From: Pararhizobium arenae | GTDB taxonomy: Bacteria; Pseudomonadota; Alphaproteobacteria; Rhizobiales; Rhizobiaceae | Assembly (NCBI RefSeq): GCF_001931685.1 | Contig: NZ_MOOY01000004.1 | Location: 62,001 to 126,000, forward strand | Reading direction: 5' to 3' | DNA: 64,000 bases | Shown here: one piece after another, positions 27,113 through 35,400 of the stretch | Position numbering within the stretch: the stretch's first letter is position 1 | Layout: every line of letters begins with the position of its first letter | Position numbers and translations under genes: made by a program | Notes under the pieces: model-generated | What the model was told of the DNA's origin: nothing | What the model saw: the letters and a program-made list of their open reading frames with translations, nothing else | Databases searched by the model: none

Positions 27113-27287
27113 GCTGGTTTGTCTCCATTGTCTTCAGAGCATGTAGGCAGGTTCAGAACCTGCGGCAAGGCGGTCGGTTTGAACTTGGAAATGCGGATGA
27201 AAATTCATGTGCGCGGAGGGGGAAATCGCTGCAAAAGCCGTGACGGAACGGTAAGGTGCCGCGCGAATGTCCATACGGAGAATGACG

Positions 27288-28658
27288 ATGGCACAGATTG
27301 ATGCAAACCGGTCCATCGCGAGCTTGAGCGCGCTTTTGCAAACTGGTGCTCTCGATGCCGTCCAACTGACGGAAACCGTGCTGGAGAAGATAGCCGGCTA
27401 TGCGGATAGTACCGTTTTTACCGAGCTTTTGCCGGAGCGGGCCCGCAAGGAAGCTGCCGCCGCTGCAGAACGCCTTTCGGCCGGCCGCTCGCTTGGGCCG
27501 TTGGACGGTATTCCCTTCGCCTGGAAAGATCTTTTCGACACTAAAGGCAACGTGACAATGGCAGCCTCGGCTTTCATGAAGGGCAATGCGCCCGCCGCTG
27601 CCGATGCGCCGGTCGTGTCGTCGCTTGCGAGCGCCGGCATGGTGAGCATAGGCCGCACCAATCTGAGCGAGTTTGCTTTCTCCGGCCTCGGCATCAACAA
27701 GCATTTCGGTACACCGGAAAACGCCGCATCGACCGATGGTCCGCGCATTCCGGGCGGCTCCTCCTCCGGTTCCGCCGTCGCCGTTGCCGCTGGCCTCGTG
27801 CCTGCGGCGATGGGCACGGATACCGGCGGCTCGATCCGCATTCCCGCTGCCTTGAACGGCATTGTCGGCTACAAACCCAGCCGTGGGCGTTATCCGATGC
27901 AGGGCATCTTTCCGCTTGCGACCAGCCTCGATTCCATCGGACCGCTCACCCGTACGGTACAGGATGCCGTCTGGATCGACGCGGCCATGCGCGGCTTGAC
28001 GGCTTCGCCTTTGCGGCGTGGCGCGCTTTCCGGCGTCAAGCTGGTCGTCGCCGAAACGGTCGTCTTTGATGATGCGGAAGCTGAAGTCGTGGCAGCCTTC
28101 GAAAAGGCGTTGGAGCGTCTTTCCGCCGCTGGAGCTGTAATCACCCGACGTTCGTTCCCCGTCTTTTCCGAGGTTTACGAACTTGCCGCCCGTCATGGCG
28201 CGCTGGTGGTGGCGGAAGCCTATGCGCTGCACCGCGAGCGTCTGCAGGGGCCGCAAGCAGACCTTATCGACCCTCGCATTGCCGCTCGTATCCGTCTCGG
28301 AGAAAAGATCACGGCGCCGGATTACATTGCCATTCTCTCCGAGCGGCAGCGCCTGATCGATGCGTTCGAAACCTCCTTCGCGCCGGATGAACTGATCGTG
28401 CATCCGACGGTACCGCATGTGGCCCCGACGATCGCATCGCTCGATGCCGATCAGGATCTTTTCATGAAAACCAATCTCAAGACGCTGCGCAACACGACCA
28501 TCGGCAACGTGCTTGATGGCTGCGGCATCTCCATTCCTTGCGGAGCGGGCGATGCCGGCATGCCGGTCGGTTTCCTGTTGTCGGGTCGTCGCAACGAAGA
28601 CGAGCGGCTGCTCTCCGCAGCGCTGGCGACTGAGACTGTCATTCGCGGTGAGGCATGA
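27288..28658 (+). CDS. Amidase-signature hydrolase
   Basis: 456-residue amidase. The Ser-cisSer-Lys triad is visible in FAWKDLFDTKG (Lys), GGSSSGSAVAVAAG and GTDTGGSIRIPAA (nucleophile Ser). Length and the late YIAILSERQRLIDAFE segment fit stand-alone amidases related to GatA and AtzF, but there is no allophanate C-terminal domain. The start at 27288 follows GGAGA with suitable spacing; ATGs at 27267 and 27282 are less likely. It overlaps the ROK kinase gene by four bases, so an amide-bearing sugar or peptidoglycan-derived amide is a plausible substrate (inference). Confidence 0.87.
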   Translation: MAQIDANRSIASLSALLQTGALDAVQLTETVLEKIAGYADSTVFTELLPERARKEAAAAAERLSAGRSLGPLDGIPFAWKDLFDTKGNVTMAASAFMKGNAPAAADAPVVSSLASAGMVSIGRTNLSEFAFSGLGINKHFGTPENAASTDGPRIPGGSSSGSAVAVAAGLVPAAMGTDTGGSIRIPAALNGIVGYKPSRGRYPMQGIFPLATSLDSIGPLTRTVQDAVWIDAAMRGLTASPLRRGALSGVKLVVAETVVFDDAEAEVVAAFEKALERLSAAGAVITRRSFPVFSEVYELAARHGALVVAEAYALHRERLQGPQADLIDPRIAARIRLGEKITAPDYIAILSERQRLIDAFETSFAPDELIVHPTVPHVAPTIASLDADQDLFMKTNLKTLRNTTIGNVLDGCGISIPCGAGDAGMPVGFLLSGRRNEDERLLSAALATETVIRGEA

Positions 28659-29572
28659 TCGCCTGTTTCGACATTGGCGGCTCTGCGATCAAGTCCGCCT
28701 ACGCGCGGACAGCCGACGAGATCTTCACGCTGTCGCGGGAGGTGACGCCGCTGCAGAGCTTCGATCATTTCGTCTCGGTAATGAAAAATGCGATTGACGG
28801 CTTGCCAGAGAGACCGGAGCGCATCGCGATCTCCATCACCGGTGTCATCGACCCCGAAACGCACAGGATCACCTGCGCCAATATTCCCTGCATCGACGGT
28901 CGAAGGCTTGCGGACGATCTTTCTGACAAGCTTGGCTTGCCGGTGCTGATCGCCAATGATGCCGATTGTTTCGCTTTGGCCGAAGCCGGTCTCGGCGCGG
29001 GACGTGGTCATCGCATCGTGCTCGGCGCGATCTTCGGAACGGGCATCGGCGGCGGTCTGGTGGTCGATGGCAGGCTGATCAATGCCGATGGTGGCTTTGC
29101 CGGCGAGTGGGGCCATGGTCCGGCCGTGGCGCTCCGGGCCGGCGATCCGCCGGTTGATATTCCGCATTTCGATTGTGGCTGCGGTCAGCGCGGCTGCGTC
29201 GATTCGGTCGGTGCCGCGCGCGGCATGGAGCGGCTGCACAAGCTTTTGCATGGCGTTTCGCTGACCAGCGCCCAGATCACCGCCCGTTGGGAAGAGGGTG
29301 ACGTCGATGCCGCCCGCACCATCGATGTGCTGGTCGATCTCGTCAGTTCGCCACTGGCGCTCACCATCAATATCACCGGTGCGACCATCGTTCCGGTTGG
29401 TGGAGGGCTTTCCAAGGTCCCGGCCTTGATCGAGGCTATCGACCTGACCGTTCGAACCCGCACGCTTCGGCGCTTCGAGCGGCCGTTGGTCGTTCCGGGT
29501 GAATTGCAGATTGAGCCGGGCCTGATCGGCGCCGCTCTTCTCGGTCTCGGTGCCGGGGAGGCCGGCCGATGA
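28655..29572 (+). CDS. ROK-family sugar kinase
   Basis: 305-residue cytoplasmic kinase. ROK features in order: phosphate loop FDIGGSAIKSA, catalytic region LIANDADCFALAEA, the glycine-rich IFGTGIGGGLVVDG, then EWGHG and the zinc motif CGCGQRGCVDS. Related enzymes phosphorylate N-acetylglucosamine or N-acetylmannosamine. Its position in the amino-sugar region supports such a substrate. It overlaps the amidase and the CutC genes by four bases on either side, so the three are cotranslated. Confidence 0.88.
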   Translation: MIACFDIGGSAIKSAYARTADEIFTLSREVTPLQSFDHFVSVMKNAIDGLPERPERIAISITGVIDPETHRITCANIPCIDGRRLADDLSDKLGLPVLIANDADCFALAEAGLGAGRGHRIVLGAIFGTGIGGGLVVDGRLINADGGFAGEWGHGPAVALRAGDPPVDIPHFDCGCGQRGCVDSVGAARGMERLHKLLHGVSLTSAQITARWEEGDVDAARTIDVLVDLVSSPLALTINITGATIVPVGGGLSKVPALIEAIDLTVRTRTLRRFERPLVVPGELQIEPGLIGAALLGLGAGEAGR

Positions 29573-30291
29573 GCGGATGCCGTCTCGAAGTCTGTGTGGA
29601 TGATGCCGCCGGTGTCGATGCCGCCGTTTCCGGCGGTGCCGATCGCATCGAGCTTTGCGCCGCGCTCGCGACCGGTGGCCTCACGCCGCCTCCGGGCCTG
29701 ATGGCCTATGCGGCGCAGGCGCCTGTTCCAAGCTATGCGATGATCCGCCCCCGCGCCGGCAGCTTCGTCTTCGATGCCAGCGAAATCGATCTCCTGCTAT
29801 GGGATATCGATGCCGTCCGCCGGGCGGGGCTTGCAGGGGTTGTGCTGGGGGCGAGTCTGCCGGATGGCCGTCTGGATGAGGCGCTGTTGCGCCGGCTTGC
29901 CGGGCATGCTCAGGGCCTGGGTCTGACCCTGCACCGGGCATTTGACCTCGTGCCGGATTTTGCCGAGGCGGTCGAGATCGCCGTTGAACTCGGCTTCGAG
30001 CGGATTTTGACATCGGGTGGGGAAAAGACAGCGCTGGAAGGCATCGAGGCTCTGGCGAGCGTCGTCGATCACGCTGCCGGGCGGATCTCGATCATGCCCG
30101 GTTCAGGGGTTTCGATCGCAAATGCCGGCCACTTCCGGCAGAGGCTTGGCGTGAGCGAGCTGCACTCCTCCTGCTCAGTGGCGGTTCGGCAAGCAGATGC
30201 GCGCCTTGTCTCGCTGGGTTTTGCCGGCGAGACGGCACGCCGCACGGATGCGGCTGTCGTCAGAGCCTTGAAGGAAGCTCTCTCTATGTGA
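29569..30291 (+). CDS. cutC: CutC-family TIM-barrel protein
   Basis: 240-residue protein of the CutC family, recognised by LEVCVDDAAGVDAAVSGGADRIELC, the MIRPRAGSFVF motif, LTLHRAFDLV and RILTSGGEKTALEG. CutC was originally linked to copper tolerance, but the enzymatic role of the TIM barrel is unsettled. Here it is translationally coupled to a ROK sugar kinase and an amidase, and converges on nagA, which suggests a metabolic role with amino sugars rather than copper handling (inference). No copper genes are nearby. Confidence 0.9.
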   Translation: MSGCRLEVCVDDAAGVDAAVSGGADRIELCAALATGGLTPPPGLMAYAAQAPVPSYAMIRPRAGSFVFDASEIDLLLWDIDAVRRAGLAGVVLGASLPDGRLDEALLRRLAGHAQGLGLTLHRAFDLVPDFAEAVEIAVELGFERILTSGGEKTALEGIEALASVVDHAAGRISIMPGSGVSIANAGHFRQRLGVSELHSSCSVAVRQADARLVSLGFAGETARRTDAAVVRALKEALSM

Positions 30292-30324
30292 CAGCCAGCT
30301 GCCCGGAGGCGGTCAGCGATCGTT

Positions 30325-31485
30325 TCACGCTGTATGGACGCAGGCTCCGCCGATATAGGTGGCGGCGATGTCGAGCGTTTTGGCAAGCACGACAAAGTCG
30401 GCATCGTAACCGGCTGCAAGCCGTCCCTTGCGATCATCGACCCGCATGGCTTGCGCGGCATAGGCCGATCCCATGCACAGCGCTTCTTCCAATGCGATGC
30501 CGAGTTTTTCATGCACGAAGCGCACGGAAGACAGCATATCGATATCGGCGCCGGCCAGCGTGCCGTCAGCCAATGCCAGCCGTCCGTCCTTGCGAAAAAT
30601 CTCACGGCCGTTGAGGAAGAAACCGGTCTGGTCCGAGCCGATGGTCGACATGGCGTCGGTCACGATGAAAATCTTGCCCGGTCCCTGCTTTGCGCGGAGA
30701 GCCGCCCGCATGCTGGCCGGATCGACATGGATACCGTCGGCAATAATACCGGCATAGAGGCTTCCGAGATCAAGCGTGGCGCCGACGACGCCGGGTTCGC
30801 GGTTGCCGAGCTGGCTCATAGCGTTGAAAAGATGGGTCACGGTCCGTGCGCCGGCATCCGCATAGGCCTTCACCGTTGCGTAGCCGACATCGGTATGGCC
30901 GAGGCTGACGATGATGCCGGCTTCGGCGAGCGCCGCGACCTGCTTCAACGTCGTGTTTTCCGGCGCGACCGTCACCATCAGGCCGTCGAAAGCGTCGGCA
31001 CAGGCGAGCATGGCCTGCAGGTCCGCGTCTTCCATCGGCCGGATCAGCGACGGGTCGTGCACGCCCTTGCGCGCGACGGAAAGATGCGGGCCTTCGATGT
31101 GTAGGCCGAGAAAGCCCGGAACACCGGCCTTCCTCGCTTCGATCCCCGCAGCAATGGTCTTGGCGCGAATGTCGAAGGTGTCGGTGATCAGCGTCGGCAG
31201 AAGCGCCGTCGTGCCGAATTTCGCATGGGCGGCGCAGATCTGCCTGATGGCATCCACATCCTGCTGATGGTTCAGCAACACGCCGCCGCCGCCATTGACC
31301 TGCAGGTCGATGAAGCCCGGAACGATCAGCTTCCCGTCGGCGGAGATCGTCTCGATGCCGGCGGGCAGGGCGCTTTCGGTGCGGATATCGGCGATCTTGC
31401 TGTTCTCGACCAGCAGCGCCTTGCCGTCATGCCAGATGTCGCCGTCGAAGATGCGGGCGCCGGTGATTGCGGTCTGAGCGCTCAT
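30325..31485 (-). CDS. nagA: N-acetylglucosamine-6-phosphate deacetylase
   Basis: 386-residue amidohydrolase-superfamily enzyme producing glucosamine-6-phosphate and acetate in the cytoplasm. Visible landmarks: VPGFIDLQVNGGGGV, the metal-site Glu in GLHIEGPHL, His in LGHTDVGY and HLFNAMSQLGNREPG, and the catalytic Asp in FIVTDAMSTIG. Its start overlaps the SIS isomerase gene stop by four bases (ATGA). It lies at the end of the minus-strand amino-sugar operon. Confidence 0.95.
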   Translation of the reverse strand: MSAQTAITGARIFDGDIWHDGKALLVENSKIADIRTESALPAGIETISADGKLIVPGFIDLQVNGGGGVLLNHQQDVDAIRQICAAHAKFGTTALLPTLITDTFDIRAKTIAAGIEARKAGVPGFLGLHIEGPHLSVARKGVHDPSLIRPMEDADLQAMLACADAFDGLMVTVAPENTTLKQVAALAEAGIIVSLGHTDVGYATVKAYADAGARTVTHLFNAMSQLGNREPGVVGATLDLGSLYAGIIADGIHVDPASMRAALRAKQGPGKIFIVTDAMSTIGSDQTGFFLNGREIFRKDGRLALADGTLAGADIDMLSSVRFVHEKLGIALEEALCMGSAYAAQAMRVDDRKGRLAAGYDADFVVLAKTLDIAATYIGGACVHTA

Positions 31486-32504
31486 CTCGTCTCCGTCACT
31501 TTCTTCAGCGCCACCGGGGCGTCGGGATTGAGACCGCGCGAGCGCGACCAGGATTCGACGAAACCATAGAAGGGCAGGATTAGCGTCAGGGCGTCGGTGA
31601 TCGGGTGACCGGTTTCGACAAACGGCAATGCCTTAGCCGTCTTGAGCTTGGAAGACGTCGCGAAGGCAAGCGCGCCCTTGGCGCCGAGGCCATCGACGAT
31701 ATCCACGACCGAGTTCTCGGCCGCATCGCGCGCGGCAAGGCCGATCACCGGGAAGCGGCGTTCGACCAGCGCCACCGGGCCATGCAGCACTTCGGCGGCA
31801 GAATAGGCCTCGGCATGCATGCCGGAGGTTTCCTTGAATTTCAGTGCAGCTTCGGAAGCGATCGCCAGGGCGGGACCACGGCCCAGCATATAAAGCGATT
31901 CCGCCTCCCCGAGATTGTCGGCCAGCAGCTGCCAGTCGAGCTTCACGGCCTTTTCGAAATGGCCGGGCAGGGCTTTCACGGCTGCGCCAAGAGCCTCATC
32001 ACCAGTCCATTCGGCAAGAACGGCAAGCCCGGCGACAATCGAGTTCACATAAGACTTGGTGGCGGCGACGGCGAGTTCCGGGCCGGCCTGGATATCGAGC
32101 GGATGGGTGCTGGCTTCCGAGATTGGCGAAGGCAGCGTGTTGGTGAGTGCGATCGTCACCGCGCCGGCCTTGGTTGCCGCTTCCGCCATGGCGACGATGT
32201 CCGGGCTCTTTCCGGATTGCGAGATGGCGATGGAGGCGGCGCCCGCAAGCTCCATCTTCGCGCCGTAGATCGAGGCCAGCGACGGGCCGAGCGAGGCTAC
32301 GGGACGACCGGTCGAAAGCTCGATCGCGTATTTCAGGAAAAGTGCGGCATGGTCGGAAGAGCCGCGGGCAATGGTCACCAGAAAAGCCGGGTTCTTTTCG
32401 CGCAGCGCGGCACCCGCCTTGCGGATAGCGTCACCGGAACGGTCGAGCAGGCGGGCTGTTGCTTCCGGGATTTCGTCGATCTCGCGCCGCATATTGGTCT
32501 GCAT
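31482..32504 (-). CDS. SIS-domain sugar isomerase / glucosamine-6-phosphate deaminase (NagB-II/AgaS-like)
   Basis: 340-residue cytoplasmic protein with two SIS domains and no glutaminase domain. Landmarks: MRREIDEIPEA start as in GlmS isomerase domains, phosphosugar loops IARGSSDHAALFLKY and AISQSGKSPDIVA, then NTLPSPIS and KFKETSGMHAEAYSAAEVLHGP. Enzymes of this type convert glucosamine-6-phosphate to fructose-6-phosphate and ammonia. Gene order with nagA supports that reaction directly after deacetylation. Confidence 0.88.
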   Translation of the reverse strand: MQTNMRREIDEIPEATARLLDRSGDAIRKAGAALREKNPAFLVTIARGSSDHAALFLKYAIELSTGRPVASLGPSLASIYGAKMELAGAASIAISQSGKSPDIVAMAEAATKAGAVTIALTNTLPSPISEASTHPLDIQAGPELAVAATKSYVNSIVAGLAVLAEWTGDEALGAAVKALPGHFEKAVKLDWQLLADNLGEAESLYMLGRGPALAIASEAALKFKETSGMHAEAYSAAEVLHGPVALVERRFPVIGLAARDAAENSVVDIVDGLGAKGALAFATSSKLKTAKALPFVETGHPITDALTLILPFYGFVESWSRSRGLNPDAPVALKKVTETR

Positions 32505-32530
32505 GGTCTTGTCTCTTTCTCGGTATGGGA

Positions 32531-33295
32531 TCAGCTGTCCGAAAGTGTCAGTTCAGCAACGAAGTCGTAGGCGTCGCCGCGATAAAGCGAGCGGGTGAAT
32601 TCCACCACCCGGCCGGAGGCCAGATAGGAAATACGCTCAATGGAAAGGCTGGCGGAGCCGACAGCCACGCCCAGCATGGCGGCGTCGGGATCTTTCAGGG
32701 CACAGGCGGAAATGCGCTGCACCGCGCGCACCGGTCGCGACCGGGTCTTGTCAAGTTCGGCATAAAGCGAGGACGTAACGCGCGTCGGGTCCGGCAGGAA
32801 TTCCGCGGAAATACTGGCGCGCTCAATGGCAAGGGGCAGATCGTCTGCAATACGCAACCGGCCGAGACGGGCGACAAGGCCGTCGGCCGGTAGGCCGAGC
32901 GTCATGATCTCATCCGGCGAAGGCTGAAACAGCCCGCGTTCGATCCACTGCGCCCGCGTGTTGAGGCCGCGCCGCGCCATGTCTTCGGTAAAGGAGGTGA
33001 GGCGCGACAGGGACTGCTGCACGCGGCTCACGGGCTTGACGACAAAGGTGCCTGATCCATGGCGGCGCACGAGAAGCCCGTCGCGCACGAGATCGTCCAC
33101 CGCCTTGCGCACGGTCACGCGGCTGATGTTGGCGTAGTCGGCAAGATCGCGCTCCGGCGGCAATGCGTCGCCGTGATTGAGCTTGCCGGACACGATCGCC
33201 TCTTCGAGCGATTGCCGCAGTTTCAGGTACAGCGGGCCGGAGCCGCCGGCTTGCAGCCCTTCGAGCGGAAGAATGGCCTGGAGATGCTGTGTCAT
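32531..33295 (-). CDS. GntR-family regulator, HutC/UTRA subfamily (NagR-like)
   Basis: 254-residue regulator. The winged helix spans about 20-85 (GDALPPERDLADYANISRVTVRKAVDDLVRDGLL) and the UTRA effector domain about 105-245 (LADGLVARLGRLRIADDLPLAIERASI, ending in VVEFTRSLYRGDAYDFVAEL). It is encoded between the sugar kinase and the SIS/nagA genes and is the best candidate to bind the TGGTAT repeat sites in the kinase-murQ gap. The effector is probably a phosphorylated amino sugar. The stop-start junction with the kinase gene is a four-base ATGA overlap. Confidence 0.9.
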   Translation of the reverse strand: MTQHLQAILPLEGLQAGGSGPLYLKLRQSLEEAIVSGKLNHGDALPPERDLADYANISRVTVRKAVDDLVRDGLLVRRHGSGTFVVKPVSRVQQSLSRLTSFTEDMARRGLNTRAQWIERGLFQPSPDEIMTLGLPADGLVARLGRLRIADDLPLAIERASISAEFLPDPTRVTSSLYAELDKTRSRPVRAVQRISACALKDPDAAMLGVAVGSASLSIERISYLASGRVVEFTRSLYRGDAYDFVAELTLSDS

Positions 33296-34176
33296 GCGTT
33301 CACCTCTTTAGCGAGGACGAAACGATGCGCGGCGAGAGCTACCGATCCGGTTAGCGCATCGGCTTCTGCGTCCGCGAAAAGAGACTGATGCCGCTCTGCC
33401 AGGAAAGGTCGATAAAGCGGCGCCAAACCGCCCAGGAGGCAAATACGCCGGCTGCCACGCCCGACCACGACATCAAGTGCCTCGTCGATCGCCTGCGCAG
33501 ATGCCTTGAGCAACGCCAATGCCACCGGGTCCTGTCGCTCGGCATGAGCAAAGACTTTCGGTGCATAGCGGCCGAATTCGCCGGGATGGGCGAGGCGTGC
33601 GAACTCGACGACATCGCGCGGATTATTGTTGAATTCCGCCAGCACTTCATCTGTCAGGGGGGAAGAGGGGTGTATGCCGTCATAGGCCAGCAGGCTTTCC
33701 TGCAGCAACGCATGGCCGAGACGGCCGCCGCTGCCGAGGTCGCCGACTTTAAAACCCCAACCGCCGATATAGGAGACGTCGCCAGCGATGCGGGAGATAT
33801 AAATGGTGCCGGTGCCGAGGATGGCGACGGCACCGTCACGATCGCCGATCGCGCCCTGCAGGGCGATCAGGCCATCGGATTCGATATCTGCGTGCGCGAA
33901 GGGCAGTCGCTCTTTTACATAATGCACGGCATCGCCGACATTGCTGCCGGCCACGCCGACGAGCGCATCGGTATTGGCGAAACCTTCCGGATCGATGCCG
34001 GCATCGTCAAACGCCGCCTGCACCGCTCCGATGATGTGCTTCAGCGCGGTGTCGGGGTCCGTCAGGATGTTGGCGGCGCCGCTTTTGCCGCGCCCGATGA
34101 TGCGGCCATCCGCGCCGGCAAGCGCCGCGCGGCAGCTTGTCCCGCCGCCGTCTATACCGATGATGTAATGTGGCAT
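33292..34176 (-). CDS. BadF/BadG-family N-acetylhexosamine kinase (NAGK/GspK-like)
   Basis: 294-residue ASKHA-fold kinase. N-terminal phosphate loop IGIDGGGTSCRAALAG, middle glycine-rich AILGTGTIYISR, GGWGFKVGDLGSGGRLG and C-terminal adenosine loop ICLLGGLAPLY are all present. Such enzymes phosphorylate glucosamine or N-acetylglucosamine. The start at 34176 follows a GGAGG site; the frame is open to 34221 but without one. It is the first gene of the minus-strand operon kinase-GntR-SIS-nagA and is divergent from murQ. Confidence 0.88.
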   Translation of the reverse strand: MPHYIIGIDGGGTSCRAALAGADGRIIGRGKSGAANILTDPDTALKHIIGAVQAAFDDAGIDPEGFANTDALVGVAGSNVGDAVHYVKERLPFAHADIESDGLIALQGAIGDRDGAVAILGTGTIYISRIAGDVSYIGGWGFKVGDLGSGGRLGHALLQESLLAYDGIHPSSPLTDEVLAEFNNNPRDVVEFARLAHPGEFGRYAPKVFAHAERQDPVALALLKASAQAIDEALDVVVGRGSRRICLLGGLAPLYRPFLAERHQSLFADAEADALTGSVALAAHRFVLAKEVNA

Positions 34177-34195
34177 GGATACCTCCGGAAAAAAG

Positions 34196-34217
34196 AATAC
34201 CAAAAAAATACCATTAA
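34196..34217 (-). promoter_or_regulatory. TGGTAT direct-repeat operator next to the kinase operon
   Basis: Read on the minus strand this is TGGTAT-TTTTT-TGGTAT (an 11-base repeat period), about 20 bases upstream of the kinase start codon. It matches the plus-strand site at 34329-34345 at 16 of 17 positions, in mirror arrangement. Confidence 0.6.
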
Positions 34218-34325
34218 CCAAGCGAAATTCTTAGGTTTCGAGAAATGAAAGTTAATCGTATGATTATTTTCGATATTTTCTGCAACGCCACTTTTTCTTT
34301 AGAGCGGCATTAATTTTTCCTAGAC

Positions 34326-34350
34326 AATTGGTATTTTTTTGGCATTAATT
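34326..34350 (+). promoter_or_regulatory. TGGTAT direct-repeat operator next to murQ
   Basis: TGGTAT-TTTTT-TGGCAT on the plus strand, about 30 bases before the murQ start. Together with the mirrored copy at 34196-34217 it brackets the divergent promoters. The GntR/UTRA protein encoded three genes into this cluster is the obvious candidate binder. Confidence 0.6.
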
Positions 34351-34372
34351 TGCGGCAGAGGAGTTTGCGCGT

Positions 34373-35275
34373 ATGCCATCTGTGAAAACCGAAGAGCGTC
34401 ACGAAAAGGCAATCGGACTGGATGTGGCCCATCCGGCCATGGCATTGCGTATTCTCGCATCCGGCCAGCAGGCTGCCGCCAAGGCTGTCGATGGCGCGAT
34501 CGAGAGCATCGCGGCTGCCGCGGCGATTGCCTCCGATGTGCTTTCATCCGGTGGCAAGCTTGCTTATGCGGGCGCAGGTTCTTCCGGGTTGATGGCGATG
34601 GCCGATGCGCTGGAGCTTCCGGGCACCTACGGTATCGCGCATGACAAGGTCGTCGTGTTGCTTGCCGGCGGTGCTGCAAGCTTGGTCGATCTGGCCGGCG
34701 GTTACGAGGACGATATCGAGCTTGCTCGCAACGACGTCAGGAATGCCGGCATCGGCAAGGGCGATTGCCTGATTGCCGTTTCGGCGAGCGGCTCGACGCC
34801 CTATGCGCTGGCGGCCCTTGATGAAGCCCGTAGCTGCGGCGCGCGGGTAATCGCCATGGCGAACAACCCCGGTGCTCAGCTTTTTGCAGACGCAGAGGTT
34901 TCGATACTGTTGCAAACGCCGCCGGAAGTCGTTTCCGGCTCGACCCGCATGGGTGCAGGCACCGCGCAGAAGATTGCCTTCAATATGTTTTCGACACTGG
35001 TCGGCATTCAGCTCGGCCACGTCTATGACGGCCATATGGTCAATCTCAAGGCCGACAACATCAAGCTGCGCGGCCGCGCGGTACGCATCGTGTCGGATAT
35101 CGCCGGCGTTAGTGCGACCGAGGCCGGACATCATCTCAATACTGCATCGGGTTCAGTCAAGATCGCCATTCTGCTTGCTGCTGGGGCGGGCACGGTGGCG
35201 GCTGCGCAAGTGGCACTTGCGGCATCACGGCAGAATTTGCGCAAGGCCCTCAAAGGGCTTGCAGCGCAAGGCTAG
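34373..35275 (+). CDS. murQ: N-acetylmuramic acid 6-phosphate etherase
   Basis: 300-residue SIS-fold enzyme that removes the lactyl ether from MurNAc-6-phosphate to give GlcNAc-6-phosphate and D-lactate, linking peptidoglycan turnover to NagA. Landmarks: AGAGSSGLMAMADALELPGTYG with the catalytic Glu in the position of E. coli Glu83, ISVSASGSTPYA-type second loop (AVSASGSTPYALAAL), NNPGAQL and STRMGAGTAQKIAFNM. It is divergent from the kinase gene and followed by a sugar ABC transporter. Confidence 0.92.
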   Translation: MPSVKTEERHEKAIGLDVAHPAMALRILASGQQAAAKAVDGAIESIAAAAAIASDVLSSGGKLAYAGAGSSGLMAMADALELPGTYGIAHDKVVVLLAGGAASLVDLAGGYEDDIELARNDVRNAGIGKGDCLIAVSASGSTPYALAALDEARSCGARVIAMANNPGAQLFADAEVSILLQTPPEVVSGSTRMGAGTAQKIAFNMFSTLVGIQLGHVYDGHMVNLKADNIKLRGRAVRIVSDIAGVSATEAGHHLNTASGSVKIAILLAAGAGTVAAAQVALAASRQNLRKALKGLAAQG

Positions 35276-35400
35276 AGCGGCTCCGGCGTGTCGGCCGAGG
35301 CTTGAAAACGAAAAGATCCTGCGCGCTCGCTAGCGCGCATGGTCAGGAAGAACTGGGTTCCAAAACGCGCCAGACCGGCGCTTATAAAAGGGAGAACGTA

